DNA from: an uncultured Eubacteriales bacterium
GTDB lineage: Bacteria > Bacillota > Clostridia > Oscillospirales > CAG-272
DNA length: 12,068 bases
Reading direction: 5' to 3'
Assembly: GCA_900550625.1 (NCBI GenBank)
Contig: URSW01000032.1
Span: 1-12,068, forward strand
Shown here: positions 1 to 5,993 of the stretch, piece by piece
Position numbering within the stretch: the first letter of the stretch is position 1
Layout: each line of letters opens with the position of its first letter
The notes under the pieces: model-generated
Databases searched by the model: none
The model's input: the letters and a program-made list of their open reading frames with translations, nothing else
What the model was told of the DNA's origin: nothing
Translations under genes and position numbers: made by a program

Positions 1-318
1 CACATCCTTCTTCGGAAGGATCACGGTGAGCGGACCCGGCATGAACTGCTTCGCAAGCTTTTCGTATGTTTCGTTCGTCTCGGCAAAAAGAGATGCGTCC
101 GCGCTGTCGTTTACATGTACTATAAGCGGATTGTCGCTCGGTCTGCCCTTGGCGGCATATACCTTGCGCGCGCTTTCGGCAAGGTACGCGTTCGCACCGA
201 GCCCGTAAACGGTTTCGGTCGGGAACGCGACAAGCTCGCCGCTCCTGATCAGTTCACCCGCACGCTCAAGCACATCGGCATCGCATCCGCTTCCTATTTT
301 ATAAAATTCGGTAGTCAC
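1..318 (-). CDS. tsaC: L-threonylcarbamoyladenylate synthase (TsaC/Sua5/YrdC family), C-terminus cut by window edge
   Basis: This cytoplasmic enzyme family makes threonylcarbamoyl-AMP from threonine, bicarbonate and ATP, the first step of the t6A modification at position 37 of ANN-decoding tRNAs. The 106 visible codons read as the YrdC fold: PTETVYGLGA at residues 33-42, KGRPSDNPL at 57-65 (the conserved K-x-R-P...PL nucleotide/substrate loop) and FMPGPLTVIL at 92-101. The start is a GTG at 318-316 that overlaps the prfA stop (GTGA, 4 bases). AAAGG lies 9 bases upstream, inside the end of prfA, which suggests translational coupling. The gene is open at the left edge, so I cannot tell a short TsaC (about 200 residues) from a longer Sua5 with the extra C-terminal domain. 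The symbol is therefore provisional, while the family call is firm. Confidence 0.93.
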   Translation of the reverse strand, partial: MTTEFYKIGSGCDADVLERAGELIRSGELVAFPTETVYGLGANAYLAESARKVYAAKGRPSDNPLIVHVNDSADASLFAETNETYEKLAKQFMPGPLTVILPKKDV

Positions 319-1382
319 TGCTCTTCGCCTTTCAGCCTTTCGGCGGCATCCGCGGTCGCAAGCGCATCCACCATTTCTCCGATGTTTCCGTTTAGGAATG
401 ATTCGAGAGAATAAAGCGTAAGACCGATCCTGTGATCGCTGACGCGCCCCTGCGGGAAATTGTAGGTGCGTATGCGCTCACTTCGGTCGCCCGTGCCGAC
501 CTGACTGCGCCGATCGGCGGCGATTTTCGCGTTTTCCTCCTGAAGCTTCATGTCGTACAGCTTTGACTTCATGATCTTCAGCGCTTTGTCGCGGTTCTTG
601 AATTGGCTTCTTTCGTCCTGACACTCCACCACGATCCCCGTGGGCTTGTGTATCATACGGATCGCGGATTCGGTCTTGTTTACATGCTGTCCGCCGGCGC
701 CGCTCGACTTTATTGTTTCAATTTCGAGATCGGCGGGATTGAGCTCGATTTCGACATCCTCGGCTTCGGGAAGGACTGCGATCGTCGCCGTGGAGGTGTG
801 GATTCTTCCCGAAGTCTCGGTCTCGGGAACGCGCTGCACACGGTGTACTCCGCTTTCGTACTTGAACCGTGAGTACGCGCCGTCGCCGATTACCATGAAC
901 GATATTTCGCGGAAGCCGCCGAGCCCCGTTTCGTTTGAAGAAATGAGTTCGGTCTTGAAGCCCTCGGAATCGGCAAACATCGTGTACATTCGGTAGAGTA
1001 CGCCCGCAAACAGAGCAGCCTCGTCGCCGCCCGCGCCCGCGCGTATCTCGACGATCACGTTTTTGTCGTCGTTCGGGTCGCGCGGGAGGAGAAGAAGCTT
1101 CAGCTCCTCCTCAAGCACGGCGAGCCTTTCCTTGCCGCAACGAAGCTCCTCCTGCGCCATTTCGCGCATTTCGGGATCGCCTTCGTCGAGCAGGGCTTTC
1201 GCACCCGCAATGTCGTTTTCGGTTTTTTTGTATTCCCTGAATTTTTCAATAAGCGGAAGCAGGGCACGGTACTCTTTCATGAGCTTTGTGTATCGCTCGA
1301 TGTCGGAGACGACCTCGCCGTCGGAGAGCGCAACCTCAATTTCCCTGAAGCGAAGTTCGGCGCCGTTTAGCTTTTCTGTCAT
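315..1382 (-). CDS. prfA: Peptide chain release factor 1 (RF1)
   Basis: RF1 reads UAA and UAG in the ribosomal A site and triggers hydrolysis of the finished peptidyl-tRNA. The 355-residue length is normal for the family. Visible landmarks are an N-terminal helical domain (about 1-100), RAGAGGDEAALF at 114-125, the stop-codon-reading tripeptide PET at 186-188 in HRVQRVPETETSGRIHTS (the P-x-T form of RF1, not the SPF of RF2), and the catalytic GGQ at 230-232 in SSGAGGQHVNKTESAIR. RF1 from Bacillus also has PET. The start has GAAAGGA about 5 bases upstream. The stop overlaps the GTG start of tsaC. The GGQ methyltransferase gene prmC, often next to prfA, is not between them. A short hairpin (1400-1418) lies 17 bases before the start codon. 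Confidence 0.98.
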   Translation of the reverse strand: MTEKLNGAELRFREIEVALSDGEVVSDIERYTKLMKEYRALLPLIEKFREYKKTENDIAGAKALLDEGDPEMREMAQEELRCGKERLAVLEEELKLLLLPRDPNDDKNVIVEIRAGAGGDEAALFAGVLYRMYTMFADSEGFKTELISSNETGLGGFREISFMVIGDGAYSRFKYESGVHRVQRVPETETSGRIHTSTATIAVLPEAEDVEIELNPADLEIETIKSSGAGGQHVNKTESAIRMIHKPTGIVVECQDERSQFKNRDKALKIMKSKLYDMKLQEENAKIAADRRSQVGTGDRSERIRTYNFPQGRVSDHRIGLTLYSLESFLNGNIGEMVDALATADAAERLKGEEQ

Positions 1383-1399
1383 AATCGTCCTTTCGTATG

Positions 1400-1418
1400 C
1401 TCCCGCAAATTACGGGAG
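1400..1418 (+). other. Short hairpin before prfA, terminator-like on the plus strand
   Basis: CTCCCG at 1400-1405 and CGGGAG at 1413-1418 form a perfect 6-bp stem with a 7-base loop. On the plus strand it is followed by ACTTTTT, giving the look of a weak intrinsic terminator, but no plus-strand gene precedes it. On the minus strand, which is the transcribed one here, the hairpin sits 17 bases upstream of the prfA start with no U-run after it. It may be chance, a leader structure or a block to antisense transcription. Confidence 0.35.
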
Positions 1419-1450
1419 ACTTTTTCTGTAAATCCCCGCTTCATCCCGAT

Positions 1451-1491
1451 AGGGCTTTGACGAAACGGAATAACCGCCTCGTCAAAGCCCT
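1451..1491. repeat. Perfect 13-bp inverted repeat between the M18 aminopeptidase gene and prfA
   Basis: AGGGCTTTGACGA (1451-1463) is exactly complementary to TCGTCAAAGCCCT (1479-1491). The 15-base loop contains a further 3-bp CGG/CCG pairing (1466-1468 with 1474-1476). No U-run follows the stem on either strand, so it is not a normal intrinsic terminator. A second small palindrome, CGGC-ATCC-GCCG, lies beside it at 1501-1512. It sits about 50 bases after the aminopeptidase stop codon in the transcribed direction. Possible roles are mRNA 3'-end protection, a dispersed REP-like element or a protein-binding palindrome. Confidence 0.6.
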
Positions 1492-1541
1492 GTCTTGTCA
1501 CGGCATCCGCCGCAGAATTTCAAAAATACCGACCCCGAAAA

Positions 1542-2918
1542 TCATCCGAGTACGAAAGCAGTGTAAGCGAGGTGTGCGGAGTAAAGATCATACTTGGATA
1601 TAAGTTCGAACGGAGCGTGCATGCACATTACCGGCACGCCGAGATCGACGGTGTCGATGTTCTCCTTCGAGATGTATTTTGCAACGGTTCCGCCGCCGCC
1701 CGCATCAACCTTGCCGAGCTCTGCGGTCTGCCAGAGTACGCCGTGCTTTGCAAAGAGCGAACGGATGTATCCGACATATTCTGCGGACGCATCATTGGTG
1801 GAGTACTTTCCGCCGGATCCGGTGTACTTGGACATCGTGATTCCGCATGCCATGATCGCGCTGTTGCGCTTCTCGAATACGTCGGGATAGTTGGAATCAA
1901 ACGCAGAGTGAACGTCGGCGGAGATACACATTGAATTTGCTCTTACGACGTTGGGGTTGGCTTCGAATGCGGATGCGAGCTCGTCGATAAGATCGACGAG
2001 GATACGGCACTGCATGCCGGTGTTGCCGTCGCTTCCCGTCTCCTCCTTGTCGGCGAGAACCGTGATCACGGTGTGCTCGCCTTTGGACTCGAGCATTGCG
2101 GTGAGCGCGGGATAAGCGCATACGAAATCGTCGTGTCCGTATGCACCGATCACGGAGCGGTCAAGTCCTACATCAACTGCGTTCTGTGCGGGAACGAGGC
2201 AAAGCTCTGCGGAGATGAAGTCCTCCTCGCAGATGCCGTACTTCTCGTTGAGAAGAGCAATGGCCTTTTCCTTGACCGCTTCGTTCTCGGAGCCCTCTGC
2301 GGGAGTCTGCGAGATCAGAACGTTGAGTCCCTCACCGGTGAACGCCTGAGAAAGCTTCTTCTCATTCTGCTCCTTTGCGAGGTGGGGAAGAAGATCGGAA
2401 ATGCAGAATACGGGATCGCCGGGCTCGTCGCCGAGCTTGACGTTTACGCTTGTTCCGTCGGCACGGATGATAACGCCGTGGAGCGCAAGCGGTATGGTAG
2501 CCCACTGATACTTGCGGAGACCGCCGTAGTAGTGGGTCTTGAAATAGGCCAGTTCCCCGCCCTCATACAGGGGGTTGGGCTTCATGTCCAGCCGGGGGGA
2601 ATCGATGTGGGCGGCGGCGATGGAAAAGCCCTTGCATATGTTTTCGTTTCCTACGCTGAACGCGATAAGGCTCTTCTTCCTGTTGTCGAGGAAGTACTTG
2701 CCGCCCTTCTTTATCTTGTCGCCGAGCCTGTACGGAGCGTATCCGTTCGCCGCGAGAAATTCCTTCGTCCATTCGACGGCTTCGCGCTCGGTCTTTGCGC
2801 GGTCAACGGCTTTCATGTAGCCTGCGGAGTAATTCATGGCGGCAGCTAACTTTTCGCTGTCCCAAAGATCAAAGGCGCTCTTTTTGGTGTAGGTGAGAGA
2901 TTCGTTTTTGTTTTCCAT
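1542..2918 (-). CDS. M18 family metallo-aminopeptidase
   Basis: This is a cytoplasmic zinc aminopeptidase of family M18 (aspartyl aminopeptidase/aminopeptidase 1 group), which removes N-terminal residues from peptides. The preferred in-window specificity is unknown. Counting from the chosen start (458 residues), the metal-site motifs are AHIDSPRLDMKP with H104 and D106, GHDDFVCAYPAL with D263/D264, DKEETGSDG with the acid pair E292-E293, SADVHSAF with D335, and CMHAPFE with H434. The order and spacing match the family and the length is usual. Two starts are possible. ATG at 2930 directly abuts the AAAGG, leaving no spacer. ATG at 2918 lies 11 bases after AAAGGA and is preferred. The lytic transglycosylase stop codon overlaps this ribosome-binding site, so the two genes are almost certainly co-transcribed. 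Confidence 0.95.
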   Translation of the reverse strand: MENKNESLTYTKKSAFDLWDSEKLAAAMNYSAGYMKAVDRAKTEREAVEWTKEFLAANGYAPYRLGDKIKKGGKYFLDNRKKSLIAFSVGNENICKGFSIAAAHIDSPRLDMKPNPLYEGGELAYFKTHYYGGLRKYQWATIPLALHGVIIRADGTSVNVKLGDEPGDPVFCISDLLPHLAKEQNEKKLSQAFTGEGLNVLISQTPAEGSENEAVKEKAIALLNEKYGICEEDFISAELCLVPAQNAVDVGLDRSVIGAYGHDDFVCAYPALTAMLESKGEHTVITVLADKEETGSDGNTGMQCRILVDLIDELASAFEANPNVVRANSMCISADVHSAFDSNYPDVFEKRNSAIMACGITMSKYTGSGGKYSTNDASAEYVGYIRSLFAKHGVLWQTAELGKVDAGGGGTVAKYISKENIDTVDLGVPVMCMHAPFELISKYDLYSAHLAYTAFVLG

Positions 2919-2934
2919 TTCTATGTCCATCCTT

Positions 2935-3519
2935 TCAGGTATTGTAATACAGTTTCTGATACATCGTTACCGCACCGCTTACTTTCTTTACATACTTTTC
3001 GGTTTCGGCAAACGGTATTTTCTTCAGCTTCCCGGCATCGTCGGTGTATTCCGGCTTCGCCAGCCATTCATCGACCGCTGACGGCCCCGCATTGTATGCA
3101 GCGTACACGGTTTTCCAATCGTTGTATTTCAGATACAGGTACGAAAGATAGTATGTCCCGTATTTTATGTTTGTTTCGGGATCGTACAGCATTCCTTTTT
3201 CGTATCCGTCCTTTGTGAGGGAGACGAGCCATTCGAATGTGTCGGGCATTATCTGCATGAGCCCTATCGCTCCCGCCGAGCTTTCGGCGTTCGAGTTGAA
3301 CGAGCTTTCGACCTTAATCGTCGAATATATGATGTATTCGGGAACGCCGTATTCCGTCGAATACTTCGTGACGTACTCGCTGTACGGCTGAGGATATTTC
3401 GCACGGTCGGCGCGGTCGCTTATCACCTGATAGAGAAATCCTATTACGACGGACAGTGCGAGTATTACGAGGATAACGGCGCTCTGAAGTATCGCTTTCT
3501 TGTATTTGTATAAAGACAT
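2935..3519 (-). CDS. Membrane-anchored lytic transglycosylase (SLT domain)
   Basis: The enzyme is predicted to cleave the glycan strands of peptidoglycan outside the membrane. It has a short basic N-terminus, one hydrophobic segment at about 10-30 serving as a signal anchor, then an SLT/goose-lysozyme-like domain. The catalytic glutamate is E71 in STIKVESSFN, followed by GAIGLMQIMP (83-92) and AAYNAGP (140-146), all in family order. At 194 residues it is a compact, single-domain member with no LysM or other wall-binding module. GGAAAGG lies about 10 bases upstream of the ATG. It begins 26 bases after the coaE stop and runs into the M18 gene. A coaE-slt pairing is common in Clostridia (from memory of the group), and the two products need not cooperate. 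Confidence 0.94.
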   Translation of the reverse strand: MSLYKYKKAILQSAVILVILALSVVIGFLYQVISDRADRAKYPQPYSEYVTKYSTEYGVPEYIIYSTIKVESSFNSNAESSAGAIGLMQIMPDTFEWLVSLTKDGYEKGMLYDPETNIKYGTYYLSYLYLKYNDWKTVYAAYNAGPSAVDEWLAKPEYTDDAGKLKKIPFAETEKYVKKVSGAVTMYQKLYYNT

Positions 3520-3545
3520 TTTTACACTGCCTTTCCGTGCGTGAT

Positions 3546-4166
3546 CTATTTTGCTTTGTGAAACAGAAAATCAACGATGCTTGCGATCTGCGAGTCGGTA
3601 ACGCTGTCGTCGCCGTTGTTTTCTATCGTGAAATCCACTCTTGCGCAAAGCTCGTCGTCCTTCGTCTGGGAGGCGAGCCTGCGGCGAGCACCGTCCTCGC
3701 TGATCCCGTCGCGCCCGACTATCCGCGCAACTCTTTTGTCCTCATCGGCTCGGACCGCGACCGTGACGTCGCACTCTCTGTCGAACCCGCTTTCAAACAG
3801 CACCGGAGCATCGACGATAACAGCGCGTATTCCGGAGGCTTCAAGCGCGGATATACGTGCTCTGACTTCTCCGAGAATATATTTATGCGTGATCGAGTTC
3901 AGCAATGCAAGCTTTGAGCTGTCTGTGAAGACCGCCTCGGCAAGGACTTTTCTGTCAAGGGAATTGTCGGCGGATACGATCTGCTTTCCGAACGCCGCGC
4001 AAAGCTCGGCGGTGCATGGACGCATGACCTCATCCGCGGCGGTTATGTCGCGGTAAACCCTGTCCGTGTCGATCGACGGGATTCCGAATGAGAGAAAGCG
4101 GTCGCATACATAGCCTTTTCCCGAGCCGCTTCTTCCTGTCAGTCCGATTATTTTTATTTTTCTCAC
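3546..4166 (-). CDS. coaE: Dephospho-CoA kinase
   Basis: CoaE phosphorylates the ribose 3'-hydroxyl of dephospho-CoA, the last step of coenzyme A synthesis. The chosen start is a GTG at 4166-4164 with GAAGGAG 8 bases upstream, giving a 206-residue protein of normal CoaE length that begins VRKIKIIGLTG. The frame stays open a further 36 codons to a TTG at 4274, but that TTG is the -35 box of the promoter and the added residues resemble nothing. Motifs are the P-loop GRSGSGKG (residues 11-18), IDTDRVYRD (CoaE acidic substrate motif, about 32-40) and DAPVLFESGFD (the family's P-L-L-F-E region). The P-loop ends GKG rather than the usual GKS/T. First gene of the minus-strand run. Confidence 0.95.
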   Translation of the reverse strand: MRKIKIIGLTGRSGSGKGYVCDRFLSFGIPSIDTDRVYRDITAADEVMRPCTAELCAAFGKQIVSADNSLDRKVLAEAVFTDSSKLALLNSITHKYILGEVRARISALEASGIRAVIVDAPVLFESGFDRECDVTVAVRADEDKRVARIVGRDGISEDGARRRLASQTKDDELCARVDFTIENNGDDSVTDSQIASIVDFLFHKAK

Positions 4167-4174
4167 TTTCGGCG

Positions 4175-4181
4175 CTCCTTC
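4175..4181 (-). promoter_or_regulatory. Ribosome-binding site that fixes the coaE start
   Basis: GAAGGAG on the minus strand, 8 bases upstream of the GTG at 4166. This near-ideal Shine-Dalgarno sequence is the main reason to prefer the GTG start over the upstream in-frame TTG. Confidence 0.85.
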
Positions 4182-4245
4182 GGTGACGGATGGATTTAGT
4201 GCTTCGGATATGCGGCGGACGATTCCCTGATATCCGTTATCTGCT

Positions 4246-4274
4246 ATTTTACCATATCCGTTCGTATTTTGCAA
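4246..4274 (-). promoter_or_regulatory. Sigma-A promoter for coaE and the genes after it
   Basis: On the minus strand, TTGCAA (4274-4269), a 17-base spacer and TAAAAT (4251-4246). It lies about 80 bases upstream of the coaE GTG, so the leader would be roughly 70 bases. It is divergent from the rpsF promoter, with 81 bases between the two -35 boxes. Confidence 0.7.
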
Positions 4275-4355
4275 GTGGGCGCGCCGCTCGTTTTCATTTT
4301 CTTCATATAATATATCTTTTTATTCGCTCCGAAGCATATTCACCGCAAAAAAATC

Positions 4356-4384
4356 TTGACAATGCGGGATTTTCGTGATATAAT
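4356..4384 (+). promoter_or_regulatory. Consensus sigma-A promoter of rpsF-ssb-rpsR
   Basis: TTGACA at 4356-4361, a 17-base spacer and TATAAT at 4379-4384: an exact match to both consensus hexamers at the optimal distance. Transcription would begin near 4391, leaving a leader of about 87 bases before the rpsF ATG. High strength fits a ribosomal-protein operon. Confidence 0.92.
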
Positions 4385-4394
4385 CATTAACGAT

Positions 4395-4453
4395 TGACGA
4401 TTAAACGTCATTCTCTCTGCCGGCGGATAAATCAAATAACAAGCCGACCGGTC
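4395..4453 (+). promoter_or_regulatory. Structured rpsF leader, candidate S6:S18 autoregulatory site
   Basis: The leader holds two possible hairpins. The first is TGACG (4395-4399) with CGTCA (4406-4410). The second pairs CCGG (4420-4423) with CCGG (4448-4451) and CGG (4424-4426) with CCG (4444-4446), leaving one bulged A and a 17-base loop. Many bacteria carry a leader bound by the S6:S18 complex, which mimics the rRNA site and has a key CCG element. The CCG next to the CCGG stem here is compatible with that. I cannot run a covariance search, so this is a suggestion. AGGGAGG (4464-4470) follows, 7 bases before the rpsF ATG. Confidence 0.45.
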
Positions 4454-4477
4454 AAAAGTCCATAGGGAGGTGTAAAA

Positions 4478-4798
4478 ATGGAGAACTGCAAGAATTCTTA
4501 TGAAACGCTGTACATCATTAATGCGGCTCTTGCCGAGGATGCGATAAAGGCACTCGTCGAGAAGTTTACCGCACTGATCGCGCAGCACGGAGAGGTCACC
4601 GAGGTAAACGAGTGGGGCAAGCGCCGTCTCGCTTATCCGATCAACGACAGGAACGAGGGATACTACGTTCAGTGCATGTTTGAGTCCGAGAGTGATTTCC
4701 CGAATGAGCTTGAGCGTATTTTCGGTATCACCGACGGTATCGAGCGTTCGATAGTCGTTCGCGTAGAGAAAAAAACAAGCGAAAAAACCGAGGCTTAA
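4478..4798 (+). CDS. rpsF: 30S ribosomal protein bS6
   Basis: bS6 binds the central domain of 16S rRNA together with bS18 on the small-subunit platform. The 106 residues cover the single ferredoxin-like domain: YETLYIINAAL near the N-terminus, an EVNEWGKRRLAYPIND segment in the middle (the family's W-G-K-R-x-L-A-Y-P-I motif), and a YYVQCMF strand after it. The C-terminal tail is short and charged (EKKTSEKTEA). Ribosome-binding site AGGGAGG with 7-base spacing. First gene of rpsF-ssb-rpsR, the order usual in Bacillota, with 21 bases to ssb. Confidence 0.98.
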   Translation: MENCKNSYETLYIINAALAEDAIKALVEKFTALIAQHGEVTEVNEWGKRRLAYPINDRNEGYYVQCMFESESDFPNELERIFGITDGIERSIVVRVEKKTSEKTEA

Positions 4799-4819
4799 CA
4801 CCCGGAAAGGGGCAGCGAT

Positions 4820-5299
4820 ATGGCAAACTTTAATTTTAATAAGGTTATCATAGGCGGACGGCTTACCGCCGATCCCGAGCTTAAGACCACACCCTCCGGT
4901 GTTTCCGTTACGTCCTTCACCGTTGCGGTAAACCGCAATTACAGAAGCAAGAGCGGAGAAGAGCCTCAGGCGGATTTCATTAACGTGACCGCATGGAGAC
5001 AAACCGCGGAGTTTATTTCACGCTATTTCAGAAAGGCAAGCTCTATCTGCATCGTCGGCTCGATCCAGACGAGAAACTGGACCGATAACCAGGGTCAGAA
5101 GCGCTATTCCACCGAAGTAGTTGCGGATGAGGCGTGCTTTGTCGATGCCAAGTCCGAAAGTCCGATCGCAGTCCAGCAGGCAGCTGAAAAGCAGCAGAAT
5201 TCGTATGTACCGGACAACTACGGTGCGCCGTCGTTTACAAATGCGGGTTCTGCGCCGAAATTTGAAGAAATCGCGGACGATGACGATCTTCCGTTCTGA
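4820..5299 (+). CDS. ssb: Single-stranded DNA-binding protein SSB
   Basis: SSB coats single-stranded DNA in replication, recombination and repair and recruits partners through its C-terminal tip. The OB fold spans about residues 1-108: NKVIIGGRLTADPEL at the start, then FTVAVNR, DFINVTAWRQTAEFI and GSIQTRNWTDNQG. A Gln/Ser/Asn-rich linker follows, ending in the acidic tip DDDDLPF, the canonical partner-binding motif. The length of 159 residues is normal. It has an AAAGGGG ribosome-binding site 7 bases from the ATG and sits between rpsF and rpsR as in most Bacillota, linking supply of SSB to the ribosomal operon. Confidence 0.98.
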   Translation: MANFNFNKVIIGGRLTADPELKTTPSGVSVTSFTVAVNRNYRSKSGEEPQADFINVTAWRQTAEFISRYFRKASSICIVGSIQTRNWTDNQGQKRYSTEVVADEACFVDAKSESPIAVQQAAEKQQNSYVPDNYGAPSFTNAGSAPKFEEIADDDDLPF

Positions 5300-5331
5300 G
5301 TCCGGAAATCACAAGAGGAGGTTTCATAAGG

Positions 5332-5652
5332 ATGAATACCGAGAACAATGTTGAAAACGCAGCAGTTGAAACTGCTGAAACTACTACTGCTACCGCTCCC
5401 GCAGAGCGTCCGGAGCGCACCTTTGCGCCCAAGAACAATCCGCGCCGCCGCAGAAAGGTTTGCCCCTTCTGCGCAGATAAGATCGACTACATTGACTACA
5501 AGGATGCGCTTCGCCTGAGAAAGTTCGTCTCCGAGAGAGCGAAGATTCTCCCCCGCCGCGTATCCGGCTGCTGCGCTAAGCATCAGCGTCAGCTTACGCT
5601 TGCTATCAAGCGTGCGCGTCAGGTCGCTCTTCTTCCTTACATCAGCGACTGA
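5332..5652 (+). CDS. rpsR: 30S ribosomal protein bS18, zinc-binding type, with N-terminal extension
   Basis: bS18 pairs with bS6 on the 30S platform. The conserved core occupies residues 42-106: RKVCPFCADK, then IDYKDALRLRKFVSERAKILPRRVSG, CCAKHQRQLT and IKRARQVALLPY. It is the cysteine-containing (zinc) form: C44 and C47 with C80/C81 and H84 as likely ligands. One cysteine of the C80-C81 pair is extra, since the family usually has a single Cys before AKHQ. The first 30 or so residues are a low-complexity Ala/Thr/Glu extension. AGGAGG lies 10 bases upstream. It ends in tandem stops TGA-TAA and is followed 19 bases later by a strong terminator, so this is the last gene of the operon. Confidence 0.97.
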   Translation: MNTENNVENAAVETAETTTATAPAERPERTFAPKNNPRRRRKVCPFCADKIDYIDYKDALRLRKFVSERAKILPRRVSGCCAKHQRQLTLAIKRARQVALLPYISD

Positions 5653-5671
5653 TAAGAGGAATATTCAAACG

Positions 5672-5702
5672 AAAACTGCCGTAATTTTACGGCAGTTTTT
5701 TT
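5672..5702 (+). terminator. Intrinsic terminator after rpsR
   Basis: AAAACTGCCGT (5672-5682) pairs with ACGGCAGTTTT (5689-5699), an 11-bp stem with a 6-base loop, running into an unbroken T-run to 5702. It is a strong terminator for the rpsF operon. Confidence 0.93.
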
Positions 5703-5993
5703 GTGGAAAAACGCGCGGCAGTCGCGTATCGGTATATCGCATTATCGGTAAAATCTCAAGAGGCGGTCGGTCTGTTGAAACGGAGAGACTTTTGCCGATT
5801 GCGGTCAATTTCATGACGCATATTGTCAATCGGAACAGAATGCTTTACAAATTCGGAAAATTTTGATATAATAACGGTGCAGACGGAGATTCTGATTTAT
5901 TTGACAATCGGATTCAGCCTATAACGTATACGGCAGCAAAGCAAAAACAATCAGTGTACTTGAGAAATTGATGATATAAAAGAAGGATGAAAA
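5703..5993. other. Intergenic region before the AT-rich phosphotransferase gene
   Basis: About 290 bases without a convincing gene. The first 140 have ordinary composition and hold only small repeats: a CGCG...CGCG pairing near 5710-5724 and ATCGGTA twice near 5727-5750. From about 5840 the sequence turns AT-rich, coinciding with a promoter at 5844-5872 and a 120-base leader. CAATCGGA occurs twice (around 5827 and 5905), and ATTGTCA (5822-5828) is inverted as TGACAAT (5902-5908). A TTGACA at 5901 has only 13 bases to the next -10-like sequence and is not counted as a promoter. AGAAGG lies 7 bases before the ATG at 5994. Confidence 0.5.
5844..5872 (+). promoter_or_regulatory. Sigma-A promoter of the phosphotransferase gene
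   Basis: TTTACA (5844-5849), a 17-base spacer and an exact TATAAT (5867-5872) lie about 120 bases upstream of the ATG. Because the rpsR terminator precedes it, this gene is probably transcribed on its own. Confidence 0.75.

Noticed and set aside
1451..1491. The 13-bp palindrome as an intrinsic terminator of the aminopeptidase gene
   Set aside because: No U-run follows the stem in the direction of transcription, so it is kept as an unexplained palindrome instead.
2073..2849. A 258-codon open frame on the plus strand opposite the M18 aminopeptidase
   Set aside because: It is a shadow of a well-supported gene. It shows no recognisable domain and no credible ribosome-binding site.
4340..5002. 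A 220-codon minus-strand open frame across rpsF and the start of ssb
   Set aside because: It is antisense to two certain genes and runs through their promoter and leader. No protein family is recognisable.
5600..5866. An 88-codon plus-strand frame running out of rpsR
   Set aside because: It begins inside rpsR in another frame and crosses the strong intrinsic terminator, so it would not be on a full transcript.
5901..5925. TTGACA followed by TATAAC as a second promoter before the phosphotransferase gene
   Set aside because: The spacer is only 13 bases, too short for sigma-A. The TTTACA/TATAAT pair at 5844-5872 has 17.
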